A DNA stretch of 64,000 nucleotides. Source: Helianthus annuus (taxonomy: Eukaryota > Streptophyta > Magnoliopsida > Asterales > Asteraceae). The notes beneath the pieces are model-generated. The model did not search any database and was not told where the DNA came from. It saw only the letters and a list, made by a program, of their open reading frames with translations. The stretch lies in contig NC_035446.2 in assembly GCF_002127325.2 (NCBI RefSeq), positions 157,016,799 through 157,080,798 on the forward strand, read 5' to 3'. Each line of letters starts with the position of its first letter. Within the stretch, counting starts at the first letter, position 1. Positions 22,301-34,826 of the stretch are shown piece after piece. Position numbers and translations under genes: made by a program.

Positions 22301-23936
22301 TTATTCAGATCACAAAAGCCTTCAGCACCTGTTCAACCAGAAGGAGTTGAACATGAGACAGCGCCGTTGGATGGAAACCCTGAATGATTATGACTGTGAA
22401 ATCAGGTACCATCCCGGTAAGGCGAATGTAGTCGCCGATGCATTGAGCAGGAAAGAAAGGGTAAAACCCATTCGAATCAATGCCAAGAGCATTGAAGTTA
22501 AAAATAATTTGATTGAAAGGATTTTGGCTGCACAGCGAGAGGCTGTGTTGGAAGCTAATTATCCAAATGAAAAGCTAGGAGTAACTGAGGAGCAGTTGAC
22601 TCTTAGCAAGGATGGAATTCTTAGGCTAAATGGACGTATATGGGTTCCGATTTATGGGGGACTACGAGATGTTGTTCTCCAGGAAGCCCATAGTTCTAAG
22701 TACTCAGTCCATCCTGGTGCTGATAAAATGTACCAAGACTTAAAGGCAAATTATTGGTGGATAGGCTTGAAAAAGTCTGTAGCCGCCCATGTAGCAAAGT
22801 GCCTGACTTGTGCTCAAGTCAAAGCCGAGCACCAAAAGCCGTCTGGCTTGCTACAACAGCCTGAGCTTCCCGAGTGGAAGTGGGAATGTGTAACTATGGA
22901 CTTCATAACCAAGTTACCCAAAACCAGGAAAGGAAACGATACAATATGGGTCATAGTTGATAGGCTGACTAAATCAGCTCACTTTCTACCCATCAAGGAG
23001 ACATATAGCTCCGATATGTTAGCCCAACTTTATGTTGATAAGATTGTAGCCTTACACGGCATACCTGTGTCTATTATCTCCGACAGGGATACTAGATACA
23101 CATCTCACTTCTGGAAGAGTTTCCAGCAATCTTTGGGCACGCGTTTGAATTTTAGTACGGCTTACCATCCACAGACGGACGGTCAAAGTGAGCGTACTAT
23201 CCAAACGCTAGAAGACATGCTTCGTGCATGTGCGATCGATTTAGGTGGTAACTGGGATAAAAACCTACCCCTGATCGAATTCTCCTACAATAATAGCTAC
23301 CACACCAGCATAAAGGCTGCGCCTTTTGAGGCATTATATGGTAGAAAATGTAGATCGCCTGTTTGTTGGGCGGAAGTAGGAGAGGTCCAATTATCGGGAC
23401 CAGAGATTGTTTTCCAGACAACGGACAAGATTGTCCAGATCCGGGAACGTCTCAAGGCTGCCCGCGATAGGCAGAAGAGCTACGCTGATCCAAAGCGTAA
23501 GGATTTTCACTTCGAAGTGGGTGAAAAAGTATTACTTAAGGTGTCACCCTGGAAGGGGGTGATGCGCTTCGGCAAGAAGGGCAAGCTGAGTCCGAGATAC
23601 ATAGGGCCTTTTGAGGTCATTGAACGAGTCGGATCAGTTGCCTATAAACTAAACTTGCCTGAAGAGCTCAATGGAATTCACAATGTGTTCCACATCTGCA
23701 ATCTCAAAAAGTGCTTCGCCGACGAATCGTTGGTGATTCCACACACAGATGTGCATATAGATGAGAGCTTAAAGTTTATAGAAAAACCTTTGTCGATTGA
23801 AGATCGACAGGTGAAGAAGCTTCGCAGAAAGCACGTACCGATTGTAAAAGTCAAATGGGATGCTCGTAGAGGTCCTGAATATACGTGGGAAGTCGAAGCT
23901 ACAATGAAAGAAAAATACCCCTATTTATTTGAGTAA
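19389..23936 (+). CDS. Element E Gag-Pol polyprotein (Ty3/gypsy chromovirus, Tekay-like), intact
   Basis: A single 1515-residue frame. Gag: retrotransposon Gag domain about residues 90-235, a basic linker, then Cys/His motifs [26 protein letters not shown] and a true CCHC knuckle [14 protein letters not shown] from residue 369. Protease: [10 protein letters not shown] with Asp430. Reverse transcriptase: about 640-820, catalytic FIDDILIYS at Asp765-Asp766. RNase [11 protein letters not shown] with Asp912. Integrase: HHCC zinc finger from His1101, catalytic Asp1171, Asp1232 and Glu1268 (D,D35E spacing). The C-terminal [27 protein letters not shown] resembles the divergent Tekay/Del chromodomain-like tail. 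It makes the particle, copies the RNA and inserts the cDNA. The ATG lies 13 bp after an acceptor-like TTTTGTAACAG. No frameshift or stop: apparently functional. Confidence 0.95.
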   Translation: MADPNGENSHTNEDDYDNASVHLTGAQLKALINNAVQAAIDRQHTESQGRTVSKPPSKPKTHSKPPSEPKKDDDKHSSTEHSVHRDREYTDASSAKGCTYKYFVSCKPREFTGEKGAVDCITWLDEMDTIVDISGCAERDVVKFVSQSFKGEALAWWRALVQASGKSALYKMSWGEFITLIKENYCPQHEVEKIEADFVSLVMTNLDCQAYLTSFNTMSRLVPYLVTPEPRRIARFIGGLEPAIKASVKASRPTTFRSVTDLSLSLTLDAVRLRAQRSKEAEKRKREDDTSRKSGKKHRGNGEGKRGTEAKKEGQVDGRPYCKVCKKPHSGKCRFASGSQSQQKTPSCGLCKSKEHKTVECKKIKDATCFNCNEKGHIKSNCPKYAKKAEETKKSNARVFRLDAKEAVKDDNVLTGTFLINNIFARVLFDSGADKSFVDQKFCQLLNMPIKTLDVNYEVELADGTIETVSTILEGCEISIRNHSFPLSLLPFKLAGFDIVLGMDWLSYNQAQIICGKRQIVLKTPDGESLTIRGDTQYGLPEDVSMLKASRCLNRGCVIYMAQVIIEEPKPKIEDLPVISEYPEVFPEELPGLPPDRQVEFRIDIIPGAAPIARAPYRLAPTEMKELRTQLDELLAKGFIRPSSSPWGAPVLFVKKKDGSMRLCIDYRELNKVTIKNRYPLPRIDDLFDQLQGASYFSKIDLRSGYHQLRVRDEDVHKTAFRTRYGHYEFLVMPFGLTNAPAAFMDLMNRVCKPYLDKFVIVFIDDILIYSKNQADHEKHLRCILELLQREKLYAKFSKCEFWLREVQFLGHVVSERGIQVDPAKVEAVMNWQEPKTPTEIRSFLGLAGYYRRFIENFSRIAAPLTSLTKKKEKYIWGPKQQESFEILKQKLSNAPVLTLPEGTDEFVVYCDASHTGMGCVLMQKGKVIAYASRQLKVHEKNYTTHDLELGAVVFALKLWRHYLYGIKFVIYSDHKSLQHLFNQKELNMRQRRWMETLNDYDCEIRYHPGKANVVADALSRKERVKPIRINAKSIEVKNNLIERILAAQREAVLEANYPNEKLGVTEEQLTLSKDGILRLNGRIWVPIYGGLRDVVLQEAHSSKYSVHPGADKMYQDLKANYWWIGLKKSVAAHVAKCLTCAQVKAEHQKPSGLLQQPELPEWKWECVTMDFITKLPKTRKGNDTIWVIVDRLTKSAHFLPIKETYSSDMLAQLYVDKIVALHGIPVSIISDRDTRYTSHFWKSFQQSLGTRLNFSTAYHPQTDGQSERTIQTLEDMLRACAIDLGGNWDKNLPLIEFSYNNSYHTSIKAAPFEALYGRKCRSPVCWAEVGEVQLSGPEIVFQTTDKIVQIRERLKAARDRQKSYADPKRKDFHFEVGEKVLLKVSPWKGVMRFGKKGKLSPRYIGPFEVIERVGSVAYKLNLPEELNGIHNVFHICNLKKCFADESLVIPHTDVHIDESLKFIEKPLSIEDRQVKKLRRKHVPIVKVKWDARRGPEYTWEVEATMKEKYPYLFE

Positions 23937-23956
23937 ATCTCGGGTCGAGATTTATT

Positions 23957-23971
23957 TTAAGGGGGTGAGGA
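23957..23971 (+). other. Polypurine tract of element E
   Basis: TTTAAGGGGGTGAGGA immediately before the 3' LTR (TGTAAC at 23972). It primes plus-strand DNA synthesis. The same tract precedes C's 3' LTR. Confidence 0.85.
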
Positions 23972-26900
23972 TGTAACACCTCGAAATTTTGTGTCCAATG
24001 ATGTGTTAACACGTGTCATTTATTTACACGTGGCATCTATAATAAATAAAGGACTAATTTTGACAAACCTTGAAAGTATATAAATTCGAGGGTTATAAAA
24101 TGTCAACAAGGGTAAATATACTGTATAGTATCCCTAAATAATGCTTAAACCTTCAAACGAATAAATTATAGATCGTACAAAAATAAAACGCGGAAGAAAG
24201 TGAGAGATTACAAACTACAGGGGTTAACTGTGTCAACATGTTTAATAATACCTCTGAGTGACCCTTTAACGTCCCAAAGACTTTGTAACGGTATTATACC
24301 CTCACTAAAATAATATATATGAATTTCGCGAAGTTTCGATATGAAACGAGAAAGTTACGATCGAATTCGAAGAAGAGGGGTTAAAAGCGTCAACAGTGAA
24401 AGTTAAGGCTTTCCAATATAATTAATAAATAAACCGGGGACTAAATAATGCGGGTAATTAACATGAGGCCCCTATCGGTAAATAACCAAGGGCCAAACCG
24501 CAAAGTTACCCCTTCAAATCCGAAAGGTCAGGCAAATCATTACGAAAGATTTCGTTATTAATGGCCCGATTCTGTAATCATTATAAAAGATTTGAAAAAT
24601 TCAGAAAATATAACCTTAGGCGACCCGCGTGATGTTTAAGGTTTAGTTGAGGCGGGCCGCGAGCCTCTTAAATAACGCGTCTGTTATATGAACTTTAGGC
24701 GACCCGCGTAAAAGAAGCATGGAATGTCCATGCGGGTCGCGTAAAGTGCCCAGATGCAGAAACTTTGTAGTTTCTTGACTTTTGGAGCTTGTGAACGATC
24801 ATGCACATAATTATGGGGCATGGGCACCCTATGCTCGACCCATAACACTTAGGGGACACCTACCATCACCTCTGGTCTGATTGTAAGAGTTGTAATGATC
24901 ATGGTTGCTTAGCATTTGCTATAAATAGCACTCTTGTGCTCATAACAATTCACACACTCAAACAACTTCCATCTGATCATTCTAAGTGCTCCCAAGTGTT
25001 CTTCTCTGCTCCATATTCAAGTCCTAACTTCTGTAAGTGACTTTGATCATTCATACTTCAGTTTATGCTTAGTATTTAGCTAAAAACTAAACCGTCGTAA
25101 GTACGGTTTGACTTTAAAATAACTCAGTGATGATTCAGTCTTATGACGAATCAAAAGTAGTTTTGAGTTGGTATTTATGTGGGTATTAAACCTCTAAAAG
25201 GGTTCCCCCTGACCACCACTCTAACTATGTCAAATATCGAGTCAAACGTGCGGTTAAAAAGTCAACAGAAAGCTATTTTGGCGATTTGTGCATAACCTGT
25301 AATGTATATGTTATGGAACCTGTTTTGACAATCATAAAACATGATAATAAGTATATAAACCTGTTTGCGCTCGTTTGAATCGATCATTTACTATATAGAA
25401 CCGGTTCGGAGCCGAAAGTCGCAAAAGTTTGACTTTTGCTTTGACTTCAGTTCTGACCCGTTTTAGTGAGGTATAAATATACCTTAGGACTCTCTTAGGA
25501 CCAGGTCACATGTTGGTATAAGCCTCTGTGGTCGGTTCATGAGTTATCCGAGTCTTTAGCGCATTTCCGTCATTCGCCTAAAAGTTGACCGTAACGGCCT
25601 TTTAAAATTAAAACGAGTATTTCGGACACGTGAACGGACCAAAACCTTGCTTGTTAAATTATAAGCATGTCCTTAAAGTTTCACGTCAATCCGAGGTCTA
25701 GAATGAGAGTTATGCTAAAAGGCGCACTTTTAAGAAAGTTTTGTAATTAACGGCGCAATTAGCATAACGCTCATCTAACCCAAGTTTTCGGCACCAAAAC
25801 TTTTACCCACTGTGGTAAAATAATATTTTGGGAATTTTAAAGATTTTTAATAATTTTTACCTTGCTCATAACCTGCGGTTATGGCTACGGTTCGGTAAAT
25901 ACCGAATACGCCCTTTTTGGCCAAAACGGGAGTTCTACAAGGTCTTTTGACCCGATTCCAGTTTCTACTGGTTTTAAATAATAAATAAAGTATTTTGAGC
26001 TTTATAAGCTGTTCGGGAAACTCAGATTTCCTGTAGAACTCGAAAATCACTTTTAAAGTCTTTAAAATGACCGAAAAGCCCCTACGGGGCATAATTTAAA
26101 CTTAAACTCGTTACGGGCATTACGGAAGGTATCCTACTGATACCAAAATACTTTTAAGGCATATTGACTTAGGAAATAAGCGTACGACTCCTATGGTTAA
26201 CCGTTTCGCCTATTTGCGCACACGGTACGGCCCACGGAACTAGTTTTCGTGCAATAGCCGATATGGGTCAAATTATATTATTTGAACCCCAAAATCCAGA
26301 GTATGAACTATAAACCCATATAAAACAAGTCACTGAACTTGTTGGGTCCAAATCATACTCCATTCTCGGTTTTCGCCTTTTCGTGCGAATTAACCATATC
26401 TATATATCGGAATCAACCGGTTTAAGCTACGGCTAATACAAGGACCGTTAGGATTCTAAGAGGTTAATTAAAACCTTCGTTCCAGATTAGGAGCCCCAGT
26501 AAAAGCTATCGGTGACTTGATCTAAATTAAGGATTAATACTTGCAAAGGTAAATACTTTTGACTTATTTCCCCTATATGGGCTTGGGTTACGGTATACTA
26601 ATACCGCTTGATTGAGCATTATATACTTCCATCGCTTAGGTGGTTAATTGATTAAATATGATTGGCTCATTTAAACAGTTTTGTTGCTTATAAGCCTTTG
26701 GGGGGTTTAATGACCGTTGTCCCGGATATCCTCGGCATCATTTTACGAAATGGCCACGACCATCGACATCCCGGTGTAGGCGTACACCCGGTATAAAGTG
26801 TCGACATTAAAACTAAAAGACGTAGCCGTTGGTTTCTGTACTACGGTTTTACGCAAACGTGGTGTGTCTATAAATCTTTAACCCGGCACGACCCGGGCTA

Positions 26901-27369
26901 CTGAACGCATAAAAGAACATGTAAAACGTTCACAAGATCATTATGAATTTTCCCAAGTTATAAAAGAGTTTGTGCCTTGTGCATTCAAATCAATTTTAAT
27001 AAACATTTTTAAATGTGTCAGTTGAATGTATTTACCAGTGTAAACTGACGTATTTTCCCCAAAAAGATTAAGTGCAGGTACCTAAACGTAATTGGCTGGT
27101 ATTAGCTCCCTAGCGTCGGGATAAGCCTCGCAAGCTTGATTGCAGTATCTGATGGAACATTACTTTACCTTTATTTACGATCCACTGTGGATATAATCAA
27201 CCCTGTAATACATTTTGATATTACAATCAGAGGTTGAAATTTATATATTTATCTTATGCTTCCGCTGTGCATTATATAATTGTGTGGTTTGACTATATTG
27301 TTGCCAACATCGTCACGGTAATCCCCCACCGGGCCCACCGGTGAGACACGTGGAAATCGGGGTGTGACA
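23972..27369 (+). repeat. 3' LTR of element E (3398 bp)
   Basis: Nearly identical to 13401-16797. Differences seen by eye: A/T near 24935, C/A near 25149, G/T near 25963 and one extra T near 26205. It ends GGGGTGTGACA, followed by target duplication CAAAA. Confidence 0.95.
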
Positions 27370-27707
27370 CAAAATACGCAAGAATGCACATTTTGGCCGA
27401 AACTACGACTCGTCACTGAGCCTAGATAACGTGGTAATCAGTAGGTATAGTCACTACGGACTATAACCATCGTGATCACACTCACGTTATGAAGTTCCAT
27501 GAACTTCGGGTTGACCATAGGCTGGTCAATGCAGAAAGTCAACAAAACGTTGACTTTCGGACTCGAAAAGCGAATAAAAGAACGAAAGAACACTTACGGA
27601 GGGTCCCCGAATGCTAATCTAGATCAAAGAGCTCAGGTATGAAGCAAAGGCATCAACTTAGAGCATTTTGATCAGATTGTGTGGGTTTTTGGCAACAAGG
27701 GGGGGGG

Positions 27708-27715
27708 TATTTATA
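27708..27715 (-). promoter_or_regulatory. TATA box of solo LTR D
   Basis: Minus-strand CCTATAAATACC. A GTAAGTG donor-like site lies 118 bp downstream (first base 27597). Upstream, at 27899-27945, are paired palindromes on CTTACGGTCCGTAAG. Confidence 0.6.
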
Positions 27716-28780
27716 GGAAAAGTAGAACCGTTAGGATCGTTTATCGAATATCGTGCCATGATCTTGTGCGTACACTTGTCACAATGTTGTGGTATGTCAG
27801 ATCTTGCCCCTCATTTGCTGGAAGAGACAAGGGCCAAGTTGGCTTTTCAGTTCGTGAAGAGGCAACCTCATTAAATGCTGAATCTGCTGTACTGGGGACC
27901 CCTTACAGACCGTATGGGTTATGGCTTACGGTCCGTAAGCCCTTAGTTTGGCAGATTTACAGTTTTGGTCCCTGCAGCTCCAAAACTTGGTATTTTATGC
28001 ATTTTTGACACGTTTAAGCCCTGTTAACCCCATTTCAAAGCTCTAAAATGATGTTAAAGTATAGGGAACTTAAAATGTGCTAAAAAATATCTCGGATGTC
28101 GGTTCGTTTGGCCGTACGGTCGCGATGTTCGGTTAATTACGACGGAATGCGCATAAGCGCGAAAGACGATCCAAATTGCGCGACGAATGGATTTTTCTCA
28201 TGCCATACACTAAGGCATAATATAAGGATGCTTACATAAATTTTTGGATGTCCGGATGTATTCAGAATGTAAGTTATGCGCAAAAGTGCAAACTTGTGCA
28301 CTTTTTGACACTTTTAGCCCCTAAATGATCCAAAAGTTTGTTTTAGCATACCAAACACCTCAAAGCCTATTTCTAAGCTATGTAAAGGATATTTATGGTA
28401 TGTTTAACTTATGGACATGTTCCGGAATGTTTGTTACAGTTCAAATTGACATACTTTCGCAGTTTGTCAAGTTTAGTCCCTGTAAGCGAATTAACTTGTT
28501 TTTGCCACACCAAAGCCTTCAAAACTTATTTCTAAGTTATGTAAAAGTTATTTAAGGTATGTTAAGCCTATGTCACTATTCCGGAGTGTTCGTTGGATTA
28601 AACTGGTTATTTTTACGCATCAGAGCGCGTATAACCCTCCAGAGAGCGATTTAAAGCTTAAAATCGAACAAGAGTTGATGTGTGCAAATGATACACATAT
28701 TTTTACGAATCCCAAGTATGAGATACAATATTTCATTGTTTTGGAATTTGTTTGATGGTTGAAGTGACACAGGTGTCACA

Positions 28781-29241
28781 CTGAAGAACAACAGTTAGGG
28801 GAACCTTCTGGTCACCCTGCAGAGGTGAATTTTGCACCAGTTGCACCACCTCCGCCACCATTCGGATATGACAATCCGATACCAGTGTACGCCGGTTCCA
28901 CCGCGTATAACCCGTTTGAGCAGCCGACTCACACGCACTACAACTATAATTACGATGCTGACCCATACGTTGTAGCGGCTAACTACAATGCCCTCCATCC
29001 CGACAGAGCTTATGGAAACCTTTGGGGACCAGATTACTCAGCTCATGGGTATCCAGCACCTCCTAGACCTCCGGTTCAGCAGCCGTCGCAGCAGCCACGA
29101 TTTTATCCACCGGAGCAAGAAGAAATCCTCCACCGTCTAAACCGAGTGGAACGAGACTTTGAGCAAGAACGTAAAAGTAATCGTGGATTCCTCAAAGGCC
29201 TAGCAAACCTACTAAAAGGGAGGAAGAAACGAGATCATTAG
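28781..29241 (+). pseudogene. Element C ORF1, 3' part
   Basis: Continues C's ORF1 in frame after the D insertion, beginning at the duplicated CTGAA. It runs through Pro/Tyr-rich sequence (PFGYDNPIPVYAGSTAYNPF) to the conserved C-terminal coiled coil and GFLKGLANLLKGRKKRDH, ending in TAG. This half has no stop or frameshift of its own. The C-terminal block is nearly the same as in E, with fewer changes than the middle of the protein. Confidence 0.85.
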
Positions 29242-29278
29242 TCTCTTCATGTACTATAGTATTTACTATTACAATCAA

Positions 29279-29490
29279 GTCCCTGCGAGGACATTTGTCT
29301 TAAGTATTTTAGTCCCCGCGAGGACATTTATCGTGTTTAGTCCCTGCGTGGACAATTGCATTTCAGTCCCTGCGTGGACTTATCTTTTAGTCCCTGTGCG
29401 GACATCTATCTATGTATTTGGTCCCTGCGTGGACTTGTTTTCTGCAAACCTCTGCGTAGGTATTTATTTATTTAAAAGTCCCGTTTAGGG
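29279..29490 (+). repeat. Array of short hairpins after ORF1 (element C)
   Basis: Six GTCC-6 nt-GGAC units (such as GTCCCTGCGAGGAC, GTCCCCGCGAGGAC, GTCCCTGTGCGGAC), then CCTCTGCGTAGG and CCCGTTTAGGG. Loops vary; stems mostly stay paired. From here to 30218 is non-coding leader, with one copy of the E minisatellite unit (29847-29890) and an acceptor-like TCTGTAGCAG at 30197-30206. Confidence 0.75.
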
Positions 29491-30218
29491 CAGTGTGTAA
29501 CCATTATTATGATTAATGGAATATATGTTATAAATTTCATTTTTGTTATTATATACATTATTATATGAAATGAATCAAAGATCATTCCTTGTTAAATTAA
29601 TCTGCCTAAATAAAGAATCTTAATAGTGAAACCTAGCCTGGTGTCATTATAAGACCCGGCCAAGATGGTAAGACTTAATTAAAAGATTCAGATTCCAGTT
29701 AACCTCTGTAAACACGTTAACATCCTTGACAGATGTGATTCGTTAAAATCACACCCGTCATTCTTATACAAGAATCCTTCAAAGGATTCCAAGACCCAAA
29801 TTAATGATTTATAAATCATGGGCTAAATCGTCAATAAAGATGATCATTTATCAAACATCCATTAGTGATATAGTGCCCACGGGCCATAATTATTGTCATA
29901 TAAGACAAAAGACAGTTGTAGTCTATGACTCCCTATCAGAAAAAGGGTAAAAGAACTACGGTTCAAACCTCCATGCCTTGATTCTCTGTAATCCCGGCTT
30001 ATATTATAAAAACGTCCCTGTGACTAGGCTTTCGTGCCACTAACAAAATTGTTTGTAATTAGGATAAGTTATATTCAAATCCTAAATAAAAGTGAGTAAC
30101 AAATTAACCAAATATGGTGTATGTTTACCATGGTTAATGAATTGCCATAAAAGACAATTCCATAATAAACTCCTAAATAAATCTTTGTCATTATCTTCTG
30201 TAGCAGATTCGAGTTACA

Positions 30219-33200
30219 ATGGCTGAACCAAGTGGAGTTAATAGTCATTCGAAGGAGGATGACAATGATAACGCTCAGATTCATATAACGGGCGCGGAAT
30301 TGAAAGCTCTAGTAGATGGTGCTGTTAAGGCAGCCTTGGATCGGCAGTATGAAGAATACACTGAGTCCCGAAGCAGAACCCTATCTACACCACACTCAAA
30401 GCCAAAAACCCACTCTAAATCTCACAGCAAACCACCCTCGACTCTGTCTAAGCCTAAGAAGGACGACGATAGACACTCATCCAATGAGAATAGTGTCCAT
30501 CCTAAAAAGAAAGAGGTCGATGATACACCTCGCGCCAGGGGTTACACGTATAAGTATTTCGTTTCCTGCAAACCCCGAGATTTTACTGGGGAAAAGGGCG
30601 CGGTGGATTGTATGACCTGGTTAGACGAGATGGACACTGTTGTGGACATCAGTGGTTGTGCTGAGAGAGACTTTAGTGAAGTTTGTTTCACAGTCGTTCA
30701 AGGGTGAAGCCCTAGCATGGTGGAGATCTCTGGTTCAAGCCTCTGGGAAGGCTGTTTTGTATAGCATGACATGGGAGGAATTTATGGCTCTCATCAAGGA
30801 AAATTACTGCCCTCAGCACGAGGTTGAGAAGATAGAGTCTGACTTCTTATCGTTGGTCATGAAGAACCTGGATCGCCAGGTATATCTCACGACTTTCAAC
30901 ACTCTGTCGAGATTGGTTCCGTACCTTGTTACACCGGAACCCAAACGGATTGCGCGCTTCATTGGGGGTTTGGCCCCAGAAATAAAAGCTAGCGTAAAGG
31001 CTTCTAGGCCTGCTACCTTCAGATCCGTGGCAGATATATCTCTGTCTCTCACGCTTGATGCAGTGAGGCAGAGATCGTTAAGAAATGCCGATAGCGAAAA
31101 GAGGAAACGTGAGGATGATGATTCACGTAGATCCAGCAAGAAGCATCGGGGCAATCGTGACCACAAGAGGGGGTCAGAGAACAAGAAAAATGACCGACAG
31201 TCGGGCGATAAGCCCTTGTGCAAGGTTTGTCAGAAGCACCAGTTCGGAAGGTGCAGATTTGAAAAGAAATCCCAGCCAAAGGCCTGTGGGATATGCAAGT
31301 CCTCGGAGCATAGGACTCTTGAGTGCAAGAAACTCAAGGATGCAACTTGCTATAGTTGCAACGAGAAAGGGCACATCAAGACTAACTGCCCGAAGATAGT
31401 GAAGAAGGCAGAAGAAGGGAAAAAGACCAATGCGAGGGTCTTTCAGATGGATGTTAAAGAGGCTATCCAGAATGACAATGTCATAACCGGTACGTTCCTT
31501 ATCAATGATGTTTTCGCAAGAGTCTTATTTGATTCTGGAGCAGATAAATCCTTTGTGGATGATAAGTTCTGCGAGTTATTAAAATTGCCTGTTAAAACCT
31601 TGAATGTAAAATATGAAGTAGAACTAGCTGATGGCACTATGGGAACAGTTTCAATTGTTTTAGATGGATGTGTTATATCCATTAGGAATCACTCATTTCC
31701 TTTATCCCTGTTACCCTTTAAACTCGCTGGTTTCGACGTAGTGTTGGGTATGGATTGGTTATCGCATAACCAAGCCCAAATCGTGTGCAACCAGAAGCAA
31801 GTGGTAATCAAGACTCCGTCTGGAGAACCACTTACCATTCAGGGAGATACTCGACATGGATTGCCTGCACAAGTATCTATGCTAAAGGCATCCAGATGTT
31901 TGAAGAAAGGATGCGTCATTTATATGGCACAGGTGACTATTGGGGAGGAGAAACCCAGAATTGAAGACATCCCAGTCATCTCTGACTATCCTGAAGTTTT
32001 TCCAGAAGAACTGCCTGGTTTGCCACCAAACACGCAAGTGGAATTCAGTATCGACATCATTCCAGGAGCCGCACCTATCGCGAGAGCGCCTTATAGATTG
32101 GCACCCACGGAAATGAAAGAATTGAGGACGCAGCTAGATGATCTGCTGGCCAAAGGTTTTGTTAGACCAAGTTCATCTCCTTGGGGAGCGCCAATCCTGT
32201 TCGTCAAAAAGAAAGATGGTTCGATGCGTCTATGCATCGATTACCGTGAGCTGAACAAAGTGATGAGCAAGAATAGGTATCCTTTGCCCAGGATCGACGA
32301 CCTGTTCGATCAATTGCAAGGAGCGAGCTATTTCTCCAAGATTGACCTACGGTCAGGGTACCATCAATTGAAGGTCAAGGACGAAGATGTGCACAAAACT
32401 GCGTTTAGGACTCGATATGGTCATTTCGAGTTCCTAGTGATGCCTTTCGGGCTCACCAATGCACCTGCCACATTCATGGATCTCATGAATCGCGTTTGCA
32501 AGCCTTATTTAGATAAATTTGTCATTGTCTTCATCGATGACATCCTTATCTATTCAAAAAGTCAAGCTGACCATGAAAAGCATCTTCGATGTATTCTTAA
32601 ACTGCTTCATCAAGAGAAGCTTTATGCCAAGTTCTCTAAATGTGATTTTTGGCTACGAGAAGTCCAGTTCCTTGGGCATGTAGTCAGTGAGCATGGTATC
32701 CAGGTGGATCCCGCTAAAGTTGAAGCCGTCATGAACTGGCAGGAGCCGAAGACACCTACGGAAATTCGCAGTTTCCTAGGTCTAGCAGGATACTATAGAC
32801 GCTTCATCGAAAACTTCTCAAGAATTGCTGCACCCCTAACTTCTTTAACTAGAAAGAAAATAAAGTTCAATTGCGGCCCTAAGCAGCAAGAAGCTTTTGA
32901 TATCCTCAAACAAAAGCTGAGCAATGCTCCAGTGTTGACATTGCCAGACGGAATGGAAAAATTTGTCGTATATTGTGATGCATCGCACACCGGTATGGGT
33001 TGTGTGCTTATGCAGAGGGGCAAAGTGATTGCCTATGCTTCGCGACAATTGAAAGTGCATGAAAAGAACTACACCACCATGACTTGGAGTTGGGTGCCGT
33101 TGTATTTGCACTAAAACTTTGGAGGCATTACCTTTATGGCATAAAATTTGTGATCTATTTTGATCACAAAAGCCTTCAGCATCTGTTCAATCAGAAAGAT

Positions 33201-34790
33201 CTGAATATGAGGCAGCGACGTTGGATGGAAACTCTGAACGACTATGACTGTGAAATAAGATACCGTACAGGCAAGGCCAATGTAGTCGCAGATGCCTTGA
33301 GCAGGAAAGAAATAGTGAAGCCAATAAGGATCAATGCCAAGAGCATTGAAATAAAGAACAGTCTGAATGAACGATTGTTAGCTGCACAGAAAGAAGCTGT
33401 GATAGAAGCTAACTATCCAAACGAGAAGCTAGGGGTAACTGAGGAGAAGTTATCTTATGGCAAAGACGGAATTCTGAGATTGAATGGAAGGATATGGGTT
33501 CCTGTTTATGGAGGTCTTCGTAACGTTATCCTTCAGGAAGCCCACAGTTCCCGATATTCTGTTCATCCTGGTGTTGATAAAATGTACCAGGACTTAAAGG
33601 CAAATTTCTGGTGGATAGGCTTGAAGAAGTCTATAGCCACCTATGTAGCAAAGTGCTTGACTTGTGCACAAGTAAAAGCCGAGCATCAAAAGCCGTCAGG
33701 CTTGCTACAACAGCCTGAACTGCCCGAATGGAAATGGGAAATGGTGACGATGGATTTCATCACCAAATTACCAAAGACAAAGAAGGGAAACGATACAATA
33801 TGGGTGATAGTTGATAGACTGACTAAGTCAGCACATTTCCTACCCATAAAGGAGACTCATAGCTCCGATATATTAGCCCAGTTGTTTGTAGACAAGATTG
33901 TAGCCCTTCATGGAGTGCCTGTGTCTATCGTCTCCGATAGAGATACCAGATACACGTCACACTTTTGGTGAAGCTTCCAGCAATCTTTGGGTTCACGTTT
34001 GAATTTCAGTACGGCTTAGCACCCTCAGACAGATGGACAGAGTGAGCGTACAATCTAAATGTGGGAAGACATGCTTCATGCATGTGCGATCGACTTAGGT
34101 GGCAGTTGGGATAACCACCTACCATTGGTCGAATTGTCCTATAACAATAGCTACCATACCAGCATTAAGGCTGCACCTTTTGAAGCTTTATATGGTAGAA
34201 AGTGTAGAACGCCCGTTTGTTGGGCAGAAGTTGGAGATGTCCAGATGACAGGACCTGATATAATATTTGAAACAACGGACAAGATTGTCCAAATTCGCGA
34301 TCGATTGAAAGCTGCCCGAGATAGGCAGAAGAGCTACACAGATTTGAAGCGTAAGCCTTTCAATTTCGAAGTAGGCGACAAGGTATTGCTAAAGGTATCA
34401 CCCTGGAAAGGGGTGATGCGATTCGGTAAGAAAGGCAAACTAAGCCCGAGATATATTGGACCTTTCGAGGTAATCGAACGTGTCGGATCGGTTGCCTACA
34501 AATTAAACTTACCGGAAGAGCTCAGTGGTATCCACAATGTGTTCCACATCTGTAACCTGAAGAAATGTTTCGCTGATGAATCACTGGTTATACCGCATAC
34601 AGATGTACACATCGACGAGAGCTTAAAATTCGTTGAGAAACCTGTGTCGATCGAGGATCGACAGGTCAAGAAACTTCGCAGGAAGTATATACCAATAGTG
34701 AAGGTAAAATGGGATGCCCGTAGAGGTCCCGAGTACACGTGGGAGGTAGCGTCCACGATGAAGGAGAAGTACCCTCATCTATTCCAATAA
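30219..34790 (+). pseudogene. Element C Gag-Pol, dead copy
   Basis: Collinear with E's 1515-residue Gag-Pol and clearly of the same family. Gag, the CCHC knuckle ([14 protein letters not shown]), protease [20 protein letters not shown], RNase H, integrase and the chromodomain-like tail are all recognisable. Breaks: a one-base insertion near 30670, a one-base deletion near 33077, and in-frame stops TGA (33969-33971), TAG (34017-34019) and TAA (34056-34058), the last three between the second and third integrase acidic residues. The protein cannot be made whole. Open stretches are 30219-30707, 30640-33114, 33084-33971 and 34059-34790. Confidence 0.93.
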
Positions 34791-34810
34791 ATCTTGAGGT
34801 CGAGATTTCT

Positions 34811-34826
34811 TTTAAGGGGGTGAGGA
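34811..34826 (+). other. Polypurine tract of element C
   Basis: TTTAAGGGGGTGAGGA directly before TGTAAC of the 3' LTR, matching the tract in element E. Confidence 0.85.

Larger units (their letters stand above)
13401..27369 (+). mobile_element. Element E: complete, young Tekay-like Ty3/gypsy element with extra ORF1
   Basis: Full-length 13,969 bp element with target duplication CAAAA (13396-13400 and 27370-27374). Layout: 5' LTR 13401-16797, PBS, ORF1 16970-18178, hairpin array, eight-copy minisatellite, gag-pol 19389-23936, polypurine tract, 3' LTR 23972-27369. By eye the LTRs differ at only about three substitutions plus one single-base indel in 3.4 kb. Every catalytic residue I checked is present. 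It is probably a very recent, autonomous insertion of the same family as C and G. Confidence 0.95.
11421..28780 (-). mobile_element. Solo LTR D (about 3.39 kb of its own) with element E nested inside
   Basis: Left end TGTCACACCCC, right end AGGTGTCACA, flanked by a perfect 5-bp duplication CTGAA (11416-11420 and 28781-28785). With E and one E target duplication taken out, 3386 bp remain, consistent with one LTR and no internal region, so D is a solo LTR left by LTR-LTR recombination. On the minus strand it starts TGTGACACC and ends GGGGTGTGACA. The left piece is 11421-13400 and the right piece 27370-28780; I see no gene in either. Confidence 0.88.

Noticed and set aside
19389..23936. Endogenous pararetrovirus (caulimovirus) instead of a Ty3 element
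   Set aside because: It has two LTRs with target duplications and a D,D35E integrase, and no movement protein; it is an LTR retrotransposon.
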